A stretch of 64,000 nucleotides of DNA from Arenicola marina (lineage: Eukaryota; Annelida; Polychaeta; Arenicolidae): the NCBI GenBank assembly GCA_964019135.1, contig OZ025248.1, forward strand, positions 15,445,574 through 15,509,573, read 5' to 3'. The notes beneath the pieces were generated by a model. The model searched no databases and was not told the origin of the DNA. It saw only the letters and a list, made by a program, of their open reading frames with translations. The position numbers were made by a program, and so were the translations under genes. This document shows, one piece after another, positions 13,172 through 22,998 of the stretch. Within the stretch, counting starts at the first letter, position 1; every line of letters starts with the position of its first letter.

Positions 13172-16100
13172 TCGTTAAACGCTCTGGCATGTGAGACCAA
13201 ACCAATTGGACTTTGCAAAAGTGAAATTCGAGGTTCCTTTAGACAAAAGAAGACGTGAAAATCATGACTGTATAAGTCTGTCATTTCCGTTCATTGACAT
13301 GCATGGTAAAGCTGACAATGTTCCATGGTCGACGATTTCGTTATTTAAATTGTTATACAAGTTACTGGTAATGACTAGCGGTTCACGCATTGATCCATAA
13401 TCACCTTTCGTCAGATGATAATATTTGATCCCGGCATCAAATGTCTAATTAGATAATGTCTCGTTTAAAATAGTTCCGTCTTTTTCTATACCAATTAAGT
13501 ACCAAGTATGGCTCTGGTTTATTCATGACGGAGGAATTTATCATAGGCATTGCCAGCAATACCCTTTTGCCAACGACAATGTGTTTCACTAATATATTAT
13601 GAGGTGGTCCTTCAGGACACTTACGTCAAAGAAGGCGCTGTCGAACCAGAAGACCACTCGGAATCCCGGACTCAGCTGGATGCGCCAGAAGCAGTCAGCC
13701 CCGTCCGGGTAGTTGGTCAGTGGGTAGGACTCCAGAGTGATAGTTCCATACGGGGCGGTGAGCGTCTCGGCGGTGGAACACGCAACTGGTAACCCGAAGT
13801 GAACACATAATACCCATACTGCATATACACAAAGACGTATGTTGGACTTGAATTGTGTACTGTACTCGACGCCAGAGCCATAGAAGTACGCAACTGTGAA
13901 GGACAGTGTTCGTGATTGGCTGACAGGAGGTCAGATGGCAGTACACGCCCATTCATCATAAACACACTTATAGCAACAACTACTTAACTTATAAGTAGAT
14001 TAATACTAATTTCACCGCAAGTTGGTTATTACATTATTTAATTTTGTTTAACATATCTCTAGTCTTCATGTTCACATTGCATATGCACTTTTCCATATAC
14101 ATTTCTGCTCAGAGCTTCTATTAACGAAGCTTCTTCCCCGTGTCGGTGATACTACTAGATAGAAAGCGGGCCACTCACGGGCATTGTCGAGGTCTGGAGC
14201 ACAGACGAGGCCCCTGTCTTGGGAGCCGCAGTTCGTGCTCCCGATGCCGATGTAGGGGTCACACTGGTATGGCTCCTCAGTGGGGCAGCTGGTGGCACTA
14301 GACGACACGGAGCGGAACCACCTCCGGCTAGCGACGGCCGAGTAGTGAACCGTTTCTCTTCTAAACGTCATGTCTGACAAGAATCATAAATGATCTGATT
14401 GTGTAGAGAAATGCGATTATTCAAATCTATCTATAAGCATCATATTATTATGAAACATGCTCCAGATAGACATTAGGAAAGAAAGAAAAAACACGGATAG
14501 AATTTTTTTTGACACAAATAGGGTCGTGAGAGAATAATCTAACATAGCAATTTTTGAACCGGTACAGTCTATTTATTATATATTCGATTAATAAGCATGA
14601 GCGACCTTGTTCACAAACTGTCATCATAGCTGGTACACGGAAGAGTAAATACACAACAAAAATGAGCATGTTACGGTTGTTTCGCCGATAGTAAGGGCCT
14701 GCAGGAATACCCGCTTAATGCTGCATTAAAACCATAAACCAATAAATCACCTTGCGCTTTACTGCCTTCGCACCGTTGTGGATTGCGGATACTATGATCA
14801 GTTACAGACTCTGCCTTTTTAGTCTCTCGACCCGGGCTCTCGAGCTGTAACTCGCGTCCATGTCACCACACAAGTTAGGTTTCCATGTCAGACACACGCT
14901 GGACACACTTCAGTTCTATCAGATTTAACTTAAAGGCCCGGTAACAGCTCACTTATTGAGGGAAGAGCAGAGGGTGGAGCTCGTAAGGGCGATAAACAAG
15001 TATTCAATAGCGGCGAGCGATATAACGCGGAATACGGTTTGAAGCGAGGAAATAAGTTAAATGCAACAACTAAGTAACTCATTATGTAAAAGACAATTGC
15101 CTCAGTTAAGACTCACGGCGTGGAGGTGTGTGTGAGTGTGTGTGTGTGTGGAGGGGGGGGGGGGGGTGTAATGGCAACCAACAGAAATATACATCATGCA
15201 GCATGCGCACCCATGTGGTCACAGATCAGTGCCCGGAAGCCCCGGGAGAGGTCGCTGCAGGCTGTCCCCCACACGCCGTTGAACGACATCTCCAGCCTTC
15301 CGAATGCATATCCTGGCAGCAGTTTGTATTCCACGGTCGGATCCACTGTAACAAAGGATAGCGATTCACAGCGACCGTTTCCTTCTATTGACCATTACAT
15401 CAGGGCCAGACGCACGATTTCGATAAGAAGGTGGTGTGGGGGGGGGGGATTGGCGTGGGATGGATGCTCAGAAAACCGGGGCTGCCCGGAAGGTGACGGT
15501 GGGGGTGTGGGGGCAGGGCTGAGCGGGGGGAGGGGGTCCAGGAGTCGATGCCAAGGAGGTGGGGGTACTGTCACCAACATGGGTGGGATCCAAGCGTAAA
15601 ATTAAATGCAATTTGCACAATACACTTTGGGGACTTACCGCTCAAGAACATTCATGTAATACAACGAATATTGCTATCCCGGCATAAATGTGATTTACCA
15701 TTGATGTCAAGCATTATTTTCCGACATTGAGCTTGAAATACAGGCACAATTAAAATGTAATCATTGGTAAATTATATTATTTCACATCAGTATTTAATTA
15801 CCTTACAATTTGTACACTTATAAACTTATGTGTGCACAGTTTTTTTTCCAAATTGAAAACAATACAATGCAACCAAACGCTCCATGAAATCCGAATATGC
15901 AGATATATGTTAATGACGAAACATGGGAGAATTAATGTACTTACAAAAAGTGTCGTAGCAGATGACACCAGCACTGTAGTAGTCAGTCTCACAGTTATTC
16001 GTGTCACCAAACTGACTGTGATCACAGTCCATGATCTCGCTCTCGTTACCCTGACACGTGACATCCATCAGCCAAATGGGAGTATTGACATAGCTCGTCT

Positions 16101-19100
16101 GAGTGGCGAGACCTCCCGTGTAACCCATGGACCTAGATCAGTTAATGCTACATATATTTATTTAATTAATGAATTAATGCTATATATTTATATTAGTAAT
16201 TAATTAGTTAATGAGATATTTATATTCATTAATTAGTTAATGCTATGTTTATGTTATTAATTAGTTAATGCTATATTTGTGTTAATTAATTAGTTATTGC
16301 TATATACATATTAATATTTCGTGTGGTATGATACATTTTATCTCTAAATATATATATATATATTTTTTCTAACAATATATTTGTCAAATGACCAGGTTTT
16401 CACAAATAAGCAGGCATTCACTATCTACTGCCTAAACTCCATAGTCACATCACTTGTTTCTCACATAACAAACCGGTTATTACCCAACTAACTTATTAAC
16501 ATAACATAACTGAGGTTGACATAAAGGTAGGTAGGCACTTGCATAGTGACCACAGGGGCGGATCTAGGGGGTGGGGGGGGGGTTTACGGGGGTTGCAAGC
16601 CCCCCCCCCTTGGGAACCTGAACATCCACTGTTAAAGTCGGCTTCTCCGAGCACCCCCCCCCCCCACCCGGGTCGCAGGTTTTTCAGAGAGCAACCTTCT
16701 CCCCCCCCCCCACCTTGTCAAATTCCTACATCCGCCCCTGTGACCATACTGACGATACGGAGATAGACGGCGACTTCTTGCCTGCAGAAGACTTTGGCTT
16801 CAGTATCACTCCAGTTATCGGGGCAGATTTGGCCCCAGATGCGGATAATTTGAATCCCTGCCCGTCCATGGAAGGCTAAATTCATTCCCGTATTTTCGAT
16901 GCGGTAATCTAAAAAGAATAACACTCTCCTGTATCGCATTGTAGTTCTTCTATAATAAACAAGGCCCAACTTAAAGACATGGCACTTGTTATAATAATCC
17001 ACTGTGATATAACGTTCTAGTCTGACCTGTATTCCTTGGGTTGTAAATGATTATATGGCGATAAATTATGCAAAGTGTAATTAAAGGCCACATGAGAACG
17101 AAACTAGTAGAGAGTAAGAGTATGTATAAACAATTGTTGTCCGTAACAACCACTTGTAAACAATGCTCGACAGGCCAGTAAACACGATATTTGAGGATTC
17201 TACAACTCATGAATATTCACATATGACGTCATGTACTGGATGAAATAAATACAACAAAATGGCTACAAGACGGTGGTCGGGAGATGCTACCGAGCGATTC
17301 CAGCGACACAGAGGCAAATTGTCGGGAACGAGGTAAAAGGGAGCATAGATCTGCATCTGACCCTAGTTATTGATCTAGTTGCACACTTTGGAACTCCCAT
17401 CCAGTAGAAAACTTCCTTTCTGGGGCCAAGGGTCCAAATACGAGAAGGCTTATAATATTTTTTTCAAAATATAATATCAAATGCGTAAAGCAGAAAAATA
17501 AACGGTATGGTTTCCCCGTATGCTTGAAAGCAGATCTTTCCAGGTTTAGCAAGAAGTATCAACGCTCTCATGGGCCCTTTAAGGCAAATACGTTCCAAAA
17601 TTGCACACATTAGGACACAGCATCAAGACATTATCATTTGAAACATGACGACGTAGTTTAAAAACTTAAGATCATATTGACGAGATATCCAGATAAAGCA
17701 TCACATTAAAATTGCAGCAGCAAAACCTGAAATGAATTGAGGAAGTAAGTATGACGTACTGATAGGGCTGTGGAGATCAGACTCCATGTAGCAAGCCACT
17801 GCTACGTCTTCCGATGCCTTGCCGGCAACAGTTCCAACATCGAATGTGCACTCTCGGAGCGAACTCTCGTTGCCAGTACACATCACGTTACTGAGCCACG
17901 TGATCATGTAACGTTCACCTCGGAAGGCATTTTGAAAGCCGAATCCCCCGTCAAAGCCTGCATCGCGGCAGGTGCTGCTCGCGTCCTCATTGGTCCATTG
18001 ATCAGTGACGTCATTGACCCGCCCCCATACTTCATGGAGGTGTACCTCAACAAGGCCATAGTTGAGGACGGTGTGACCATTCACTATGAAGCGCACATCC
18101 CATCCTGTTGAGAAAAAAAAATATGTGCATTGCAGAGAGTTCGTTCGTGAAAATATTTTCAGCTGTTAAGGGAAAACTTTGTTTTGGGTCATAATGCTTT
18201 TTTATGCATATGCTACATTTATGCACGCTAGATCTGAAAATGACAACTGATTAAGTAATACGTATAATAGATAAATAACTTGAAGAGTGATGTATGATGG
18301 AGTAAAATGTTTAGGGGTTTGGCCAAGATGTAGTAAATGTGTTGTTGTGGCACTGTCGATACCAAAGAGGCGACGATGTAACTCCAACTCCATCACAACG
18401 TCAAGCGTCAGGCGTCAGGCGTCAGGCGTCAGGCGTCAGGCGTCAGGCGTCAGGAGTCAGGCGTCAGGCGTCAGGCGTCAGGCGTCAGGCGTCAGGCGTC
18501 AGGCTCAAGAGAGGCTCAATTCGGGCGTCAGGATCAATTCAGGCGTCAGGCGTAAGACTCAGGCGTCAGGCGTCAGGCGTCAGGCGTCAGGCATCAGGCG
18601 TCAGGCGTCAAGAGTCAGGCTCAAGTCAGGCGTCAGGCGTAAGGCTCAAGTCAGGCGTCAGGCGTCAGGCGTAAGGCTCAAGTCAGGCGTCAGGCGTCAG
18701 ACGTCAGTCAGGAGTCAGGCATCAGAGTCAGGCGTCAGAGTCAGGCGTCAGGCGTCAGGCGTCAGGCGTCAGGCGTCAGGCGTCAGGCGTCAGGCGTCAG
18801 GTGTCAGGCGTCTTGCCCATCACTGACACGTCTCGATATAATCGATAACGTGTCCGCCCAACTCAAAGGAAAACCAGGTGACAACAGTCCGGAAACACGC
18901 ATGGTATGAAAACTTGCGCAAAAATCAGAAACAGACAGAACAGACGGTAAAAACAGACGAATACCCAGTTACACCCCGTCTCTCATGACAGCCGTCGCGA
19001 AATATTATAAGGTGTCACTTTGATGATCCAACGTTAATGAAAAAAATTGCTCGCGCTAACATGAAAATACTTCGCTTCCGTGTATTTAGTATAAGGTTTA

Positions 19101-22100
19101 TCTGCCTGTCTCTTTGTTTAAGTCAAAACACAGTGTAAACCTGGACCCCAATAGCGTTGTCTAAAGTTATATCCAAACAAAGGTTGTAGCATACATTCCA
19201 CACAGAACGCGTTTTCTGCATTTAAATGTTATAGGCGCAATAGCGACAAATCGAGTTCAGGAAGATATCCAATACGAATTTTGCACTGGAATACAGCAAC
19301 AATATGTGCATTTGTCCATTTGGAAAAACATTTGGGTTATTTATATAATGTATAATGCACGAATGGAATTGTTCCATCTTCCACCATTTTACGTGAAGAA
19401 ATGGCGCCAGAATACTGTTTTAAAGGGTTGGATGGGAAGTCCTTTCTACCCTAACCGCTAGGGGTCGGACCTACACGTGACGATAGAGGGAAGGAAGTCC
19501 CTTCCACCTTAACCACTAGGGGTTGCTCTAAATAGTGGCAACTCGACTCTGAGCCATTCCAGATGGGTGCGGTACCTACCGACGGATGCCATCGAATCGT
19601 AGCAGACGACAATCGGCTGATGAAGGTCAGGGTCACACTGCGGCTGCAGACTGGCCCATCCCGCGAATGGACAGTCGGCAAGGACCGCCTCGGATCCATT
19701 GCATTGCAGTTGTTTCATCCACACCGTATCGATATCGCTGTCCAACCCCAGGACGCTGGCGCCAAACTTGTAGGCCTCATCATAGCCAGATTCTCGGCAC
19801 GTGACCAACGCGTCATTCCGCGAGAAGTTCTCGTCGCACACCAGACCTTCCGTCCCGCTATATACGATGGTCACCCGACCGTAGGAGCTTGCGTGACTGA
19901 GATGCAATTCGGTGCCTGTAATGATGATTAGACGCAATTAAAAGAACAAACAATTGAAGTCCAATAAACAAAATCCACTTCAACGGTGCCAGGCTTTTCC
20001 ATAACATTACTTTAGCACACCCAGATGTATAATTAATATCAAGGCAGTATGCGACAACGACAAGGCAATTAATTCAACAAACGACACCCACGCCGAAACT
20101 ACCACAAGGTGACAGACGAATTTTGCAAATTGTACCCGCCATTTTGGTAACGGGTACGTCCGCCCTTAGCAGTGACGTCATACCTGCAGTGACGTCATAC
20201 CTGCAGTGTGTGGGCCGTAGCACGCGACTCCCGCGATGGTCGTGGTGTTGCACGTGGAGTCCACGGTCACGGTGTGGTTGCACTCCTCGAGCGTGGCTTC
20301 TCCGCCGTCACAACCGACGTCAGTGAGAAGGCGACTTCTGGCTTGTCCGACCTTAAATGCCCTGAGTACGATGCAAACGTGTTGCTTATTATAGCCTTAC
20401 AGGTCGCCGCACCGCATAAGTGAAAAATGGGTTCATTGGCGGTTTTGCTTGCATACAGGAACCAAGAACTAGAATAAACTGCGATTCGCGCACCAACTTC
20501 AAACATTCTAGTCGAATTGCTCGGATTTTGCGCAGGCGTCTTCGAACGATTAAGGCTATATCCCCTTAGGGAAACATTCGATCCACGTGCCGTTAGGTTC
20601 TCTCCGGGTGGCCAGAGTACTCAAGGCGAGCGCTCTAACCAACTGAGCTACCGGGCCGGCCTGGGACACTCTATGGAAATTTCATGGAAACTCTATTAAA
20701 ACTATATAACAACTATATGGAAACTCCATGGAAATGATATGGAAACTCTATGGTAAATTATATGGAAACACTAGGGAAATTATGTGGAGACTCTATGGAA
20801 ATAATATGGAAACTCCATGGAAATGTTTAGAATTTCCTTCGGGATCAGTAGTCCCCACCCCATCCTGTTTCCCCTCTTACCCCGGTAGTGGAGTCCCAGT
20901 GGGAAAGCCCAGCTGACGGCAGACGACATTTGTTTCTTGTTGGCCCCAGTTGGCGCCACACACATTGGTCCAGGCCTCATCAAGCCGGGCGAAAACAGCG
21001 CCGTGACTCCGCTTGGAAAGTTGTGCTGCCCACAGAAGAAGCAAAATAGCACCCATTATCAGTGCTTTATATCACAATTTATCTTATATAGAACAACAGT
21101 GGTATAGGGCTGTATAGTTTCATAACATTTTTATAGAAAGAACCTCCGTGAGTTAACAAACTCGATATCAGGGTTTTCCCTGCATCAGATATGTTACTAT
21201 GCCGTATTCTCAATATGAAAAACTGAAAACGTTAATACATATTCTACTATAGACGTGAGGCCATTGTAGTGTTGTTTTTAGCGTTGCTTAGATATGCAAT
21301 AAATATTAAATGGTGCCTACCCCACAGTCCAGTTTCGTTATAACAAGCCACTTGCAGTTTGTTGCTACAACTGTCGTTAGGGGCGGAGACAGGAGGGACG
21401 GTGTAGTCACAGAGGAGCAGCGACGTCTCGTTGCCTGCACATGACGTCACGATCACGTGGTCACGTGTCCCAGGTGAGACATGGTTCATCAGCTCGAAGT
21501 GAGGCTTCGTGCGATACCCGGCGTCATAAGCCATCTGGCGGCAAACCACGTCGACGTAGGGAGTGAGATCGGTCTTGGAGTAAGCGGTGGATGCGCAGAC
21601 CACCCCCCACTCGTCATCAATGTTGAGCTCGACCACGCCGCCGTGGGGCCCGGGAATCAGCCTGACGCTTCCATCTGGGAGAGGCATTAAAGTATGATTA
21701 TGGAGTCATGGTGCAAGGTTGGAACCAACGTCATCATCTTGTGTCAGGCGGAAGTCCCGTAGGAACATCATGTAAGGTGGGACACAAGGACGACGATGAT
21801 AAATTCAAGATAACAGCAAAAACATCAGGGAACCCCCGTGAAGTGACGGCCAGTGCAGTTATAATAAAGACAATCTGAGTAGAGACAGACAATGCATTGT
21901 CAATCAATGAAGTGACAGGCAATGAATTAACAATCAGTGTATTGACAGGCAATGAATTGACAATCAGTGTAGTGACAGGTAATGAATTGACAATCAGTTT
22001 AGTGACAGGCAATGCATTGGCAGTATATTGACAGGCTATGCATTGACATTCAGTGTAGTGACAGGCAACGAATTGACAATCCGTGTAGTGACAGGCAATG

Positions 22101-22752
22101 CATTGACAATGAATTGCCAATCAATGGAGCGACAGACAATGCCTGGATGTAAATGTAGGAATCTTGCGAGAAATAAATAAAACATTTACACATAGCCCAT
22201 TTTTAGCGATATATAAAACAGGGGAAGACCTCTAATAATCTGGTTATGTTTGCAAATATAACAATTAACTAAATGACATTCCAGTGAATATCTGTCGACT
22301 AAGAAATATTTAATATATATGAAAATCCATCCAGTACCTGTGTCTCAATCTTATTTAATATAATATCTGGCATTTGGTTTATATATCTAGCAACGCGATA
22401 TCTCAAACATTGTTCGGCAAACTTATGCTTTACACTTGTAACTAACAGATCATTACTAAAGAATCATGACTCACCTTGCCCCAATTAGTAATAAGAAGGT
22501 AACATCATATCACGTTCAAATCGAGAACGTTATATTTAACCCAGTCTCATGAAATCTGTCGCAATGGTCCCACTTGGCGAGGATGCAGGACTGTATGTTG
22601 TATTGCCTATTGAGATGCGAACCTTCAATTGAGAATGCGTAGCATAATCGACATTGATGTTTCCTGAACTCAAAATTAAGACACTTGCAATACTCACTTT
22701 CTACAGCTGCCACTGTTGCCAACAGGTTGTAGAGTATCCATGACACAACCAT
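537..22752 (-). CDS. Secreted SRCR-CUB-PAN-fibrinogen-like mosaic protein, 26 exons, complete
   Basis: Exons (minus strand, high to low): 22752-22698, 21674-21321, 21025-20881, 20334-20201, 19915-19580, 18104-17760, 16908-16782, 16132-15945, 15345-15211, 14373-14179, 13785-13625, 13004-12806, 12326-12072, 11228-10992, 10235-10073, 9756-9639, 9160-9002, 8813-8675, 8386-8276, 6484-6254, 5620-5381, 5137-4972, 4610-4490, 4104-3943, 1808-1649, 802-537. All junctions preserve frame and the total is 4,902 nt, an exact multiple of three, giving about 1,633 residues. Order: signal peptide, SRCR x6, CUB, PAN x2, fibrinogen-like, Cys-rich linker, PAN x2, fibrinogen-like, PAN. Introns between domains are all phase 1, the mark of exon shuffling. 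No transmembrane segment was seen. SRCR, CUB and fibrinogen-related domains commonly bind glycans or microbial surfaces, so a secreted recognition or adhesion role is an inference. I do not recognise a named orthologue. Least certain are the acceptor of exon 4 and whether a small exon was missed in the long introns near 2-4 kb and 6.5-8.2 kb. Confidence 0.82.
1649..5137 (-). CDS. Exons 22-25: fibrinogen-like block 2
   Basis: Exons 5137-4972, 4610-4490, 4104-3943 and 1808-1649 repeat the exon lengths (166, 121, 162, 160 nt against 163, 118, 159, 139) and the exact phase series (2, 0, 0, 1) of block 1. Matching pieces include SCRHVRYG with GLYPITTDSG, and DYSILATAD against DYSIFDLVE. The second cysteine-containing signature has decayed to VHCQVSGDGSPRI. 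Introns are longer, the last one over 2 kb. Exon 25 has a perfect donor, CCAG|GTACGT. Confidence 0.72.
5381..5620 (-). CDS. Exon 21: PAN/apple domain 4
   Basis: Phase 1-1 exon with CSFQWTEAASTKVDS, ECLEMCENTKQCVSADVI, CVLFKVKG and YTWSCGSF. This is a textbook PAN pattern. The donor is TTTG|GTAAGA. Confidence 0.92.
6254..6484 (-). CDS. Exon 20: PAN/apple domain 3
   Basis: Reads SFQSWVAVDDTLSMV, PCRTQCELDMCVEMYFDNGT, CYFKLPED and LYRRVC. The acceptor AATCCAG|GT is chosen over one 8 bp further in because only it keeps frame from exon 19 and restores the SFQ start shared with PAN 4. Confidence 0.82.
7165..8245. repeat. Intronic tandem segmental duplication, period 563 bp
   Basis: Bases 7165-7727 and 7728-8245 are two diverged copies of the same segment. 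Both begin ATGGATAGGTGCTAC, share GGGCGGTCACCAAGAGCGC and end in AGCTCGCTTGCGCTCGCT. The second copy is shorter through small deletions. The segment lies between exons 19 and 20. Its termini do not show clear transposon ends, so a local duplication is the simplest reading. Confidence 0.8.
8276..8386 (-). CDS. Exon 19: Cys-rich linker
   Basis: A 111-nt phase 1-1 exon encoding five cysteines in about 36 residues (CVHFCTTPTTC, YACSIP, HECPE). Clean acceptor TTTCAG and donor AAA|GTAAGA support it. The second fibrinogen-like block has no visible counterpart. Confidence 0.65.
8675..10235 (-). CDS. Exons 15-18: fibrinogen-like block 1
   Basis: Exon 15 (10235-10073) opens with SCSEWLRHFLSIG, DGLYLVDF, and the fibrinogen-domain signature FCDMTSHGGGW. 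Exon 16 (9756-9639) has HWEDGFGEKN and DYSIFDLVE. Exons 17 (9160-9002) and 18 (8813-8675) are beta-rich and not recognisable alone. Intron phases are 2, 0, 0, then 1 at the end. The N-terminal subdomain is clearly fibrinogen-related. The rest has drifted from canonical fibrinogen C-terminal domains, somewhat as in intelectins, so ligand binding cannot be predicted. Confidence 0.75.
9268..9435 (-). mobile_element. tRNA-derived SINE, family 1
   Basis: On the minus strand an A-box-like TAGGTAGCGCGTTTGAC is followed by a B box GTGGTTCGAATC, then a body ending GACATGGCTCCTCTCTGTC. A second copy of the same family is at 51597-51778. It lies in the intron between exons 16 and 17. Confidence 0.75.
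10545..10885. repeat. Intronic 27-bp minisatellite
   Basis: About 12 copies of a 27-bp unit containing CATTGTCATTGAAACCCATC, in the intron between exons 14 and 15. Because 27 is a multiple of three, long frames stay open on both strands; these are not taken as genes. Confidence 0.92.
10992..11228 (-). CDS. Exon 14: PAN/apple domain 2
   Basis: Phase 1-1 exon with CKKTWHYESDTMGP, CQLSCQNRSACHAFDYD, GCVLYHGN and YHFWRTCG. This is a typical PAN cysteine pattern ending in the W..C strand. The acceptor is GTGGCAG and the donor CGGAG|GTAAAT. Confidence 0.9.
12072..12326 (-). CDS. Exon 13: PAN/apple domain 1
   Basis: Phase 1-1 exon beginning ECESNAGHKQW and carrying SLYDCSNLCDGDHLCQFIYY followed by LRCYMKM. 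The CxxxC...C spacing on the helix and the following Cys fit PAN/apple modules. The donor is TATAT|GTAAGT. Confidence 0.85.
12806..13785 (-). CDS. Exons 11-12: CUB domain (split)
   Basis: Exon 11 (13785-13625) gives LTAPYGTITLESYPLTNYP, DCFWRIQLSPGF and FDSAFFD. Exon 12 (13004-12806) gives IEDTPGCDADYLKIHDG, LLLQACGQ and GVSGLGFMVTYRS. Four cysteines sit in the standard CUB positions. The internal intron is phase 0 and the outer introns are phase 1. The acidic DYLKIHDG segment matches calcium-binding CUB domains. Confidence 0.92.
14179..15345 (-). CDS. Exons 9-10: SRCR domain 6 (split)
   Basis: Exon 9 (15345-15211) gives YAFGRLEMSFNGVWGTAC and ALICDHM. Exon 10 (14373-14179) gives MTFRRETVHYSAVAS, SCPTEEPYQC and DRGLVCAPD. 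The junction completes an Asp codon. Six cysteines are present although the middle is divergent. Exon 9 has a modest donor, ATGG|GTGCGC. Confidence 0.82.
15945..16908 (-). CDS. Exons 7-8: SRCR domain 5, joined by a GC-AG intron
   Basis: Exon 7 (16908-16782) gives DYRIENTGMNLAFHG, WGQICPDNWSDTEAKVFC. Exon 8 (16132-15945) gives SMGYTGGLATQ, DVTCQGNESEIMDC and AGVICYD. Joining at CAG|GCAAGA with the next acceptor gives the canonical VFCRSMGY. No GT donor nearby fits, so this is a GC-AG intron. Six cysteines are present. Confidence 0.85.
16140..16310. repeat. AT-rich degenerate repeat
   Basis: Several imperfect copies of a roughly 25-bp unit with ATTAGTTAATGCTATATTTA, in the intron 5' of exon 8. 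Confidence 0.7.
16553..16740. mobile_element. Short non-autonomous TIR element, hAT-like
   Basis: The ends are exact inverted repeats (CAGGGGCGGAT / ATCCGCCCCTG). They are flanked by a direct copy of TGACCA, a probable target-site duplication. The 188-bp interior is G- and C-homopolymer rich with no coding capacity. It resembles hAT-type MITEs common in marine invertebrates, though an 8-bp duplication would be more typical. It ends 42 bp from the GC donor of exon 7. Confidence 0.7.
17760..18104 (-). CDS. Exon 6: SRCR domain 4, lacking one disulfide pair
   Basis: Phase 1-1 exon with GLVEVHLHEVWGRVND, SSTCRDAGFDGGFGFQ, NVMCTGNESSLREC and VAVACYME. Only four of the usual six cysteines remain. 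The first (after WG) and the fifth (before the last) are missing; these two are bonded to each other in group A SRCR domains. The acceptor is TTCTCAACAG and the donor TCA|GTACGT. Confidence 0.87.
18394..18812. repeat. Heptamer array (GTCAGGC)n
   Basis: Around 420 bp of mostly perfect 7-bp units GTCAGGC with a few interruptions (GGCTCAAGTCA). It lies in the intron between exons 5 and 6. Open frames through it are a consequence of the 7-bp period. Confidence 0.95.
19580..19915 (-). CDS. Exon 5: SRCR domain 3
   Basis: Single phase 1-1 exon. It reads GRVTIVYSGTEGLVC, ALVTCRESGYDEA, VWMKQLQCNGSEAVLADC and PIVVCYDS, with all six cysteines. The donor is GTCG|GTAGGT. A roughly 70-bp imperfect duplication (19435-19535) lies just past it in the intron. 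Confidence 0.88.
20201..21025 (-). CDS. Exons 3-4: SRCR domain 2 (split)
   Basis: Exon 3 (21025-20881) gives GAVFARLDEAWTNVC and NVVCRQLGFPTGTPLPG. Exon 4 (20334-20201) gives RLLTDVGCDGGEATLEEC and IAGVACYG. The junction completes a Gly codon, and six cysteines are present. The exon 4 acceptor (CAGAAG|T) has a weak pyrimidine tract but is the only one found that keeps the SRCR frame. The exon 4 donor lies in a 17-bp exact tandem duplication, giving two identical donors. Confidence 0.8.
20545..20668 (-). mobile_element. tRNA-like SINE head or tRNA pseudogene
   Basis: The minus strand has a near-perfect tRNA A-box region, GTAGCTCAGTTGGTTAGAGC, and a decayed B box (GTGGATCGAAT) at the correct distance. 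The acceptor stem does not pair, so this is not a working tRNA gene. It lies between exons 3 and 4. Confidence 0.65.
20669..20828. repeat. ATGGAAACTC tandem repeat
   Basis: Degenerate units of about 20 bp (ATATGGAAACTCTATGGAAA) lie next to the tRNA-like sequence and end some 50 bp short of the exon 3 donor. Confidence 0.8.
21321..21674 (-). CDS. Exon 2: SRCR domain 1
   Basis: A whole SRCR domain in one phase 1-1 exon: SVRLIPGPHGGVVELNID, then EWGVVC, DVVCRQMAYDAGY, CAGNETSLLLCDY and VACYNE. Six cysteines are in the group A pattern. Acceptor CCCAG at the 5' side, donor TGGG|GTAGGC. Confidence 0.9.
21890..22140. repeat. 30-bp minisatellite in intron 1
   Basis: Eight or so copies of a 30-bp unit with TGACAATCAGTGTAGTGACA, between exon 1 and exon 2. 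Confidence 0.9.
22698..22752 (-). CDS. Exon 1: signal peptide
   Basis: Encodes MVVSWILYNLLATVAAVE, a short hydrophobic leader, followed by a donor AAA|GTGAGT. It ends in phase 1, which fits the phase-1 start of SRCR domain 1. An in-frame ATG lies a little upstream (MCHSFTRDAMVV...). I prefer the inner start because the hydrophobic core then begins at once. Confidence 0.75.
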
Positions 22753-22854
22753 TGCATCACGTGTAAAGCTATGGCACATATACACACGATGTAACATGGT
22801 GGGAGTGAAAACCAAAGGACGAAGATCGTTTGGCAGACGTTTGTATCGAAGCCC

Positions 22855-22965
22855 TACAGAGCACATCTCTCAAAGCTCTAACAGAGCCTTATCGAAGCTC
22901 TACCAGAGCATTATCGAAGCCCTACAGAGCATGTCTCTCAAAGCTCCAACAGAGTATGTATCGCC
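22855..22965. repeat. Short degenerate tandem repeat in the predicted 5' leader
   Basis: Around five copies of a roughly 20-bp unit containing GAAGCCCTACAGAGCA or GCTCTAACAGAGC occur here. Each copy carries a short inverted pair (GCTCT...AGAGC), so the transcript of the minus strand could form small hairpins ahead of the start codon. Confidence 0.6.
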
Positions 22966-22998
22966 GCCCAATGAGATGGAAGTTTCAAAGACCCCGGC

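Noticed and set aside
20545-20668. Functional tRNA gene
   Set aside because: The A box is excellent but the acceptor stem does not pair and the B box is decayed.
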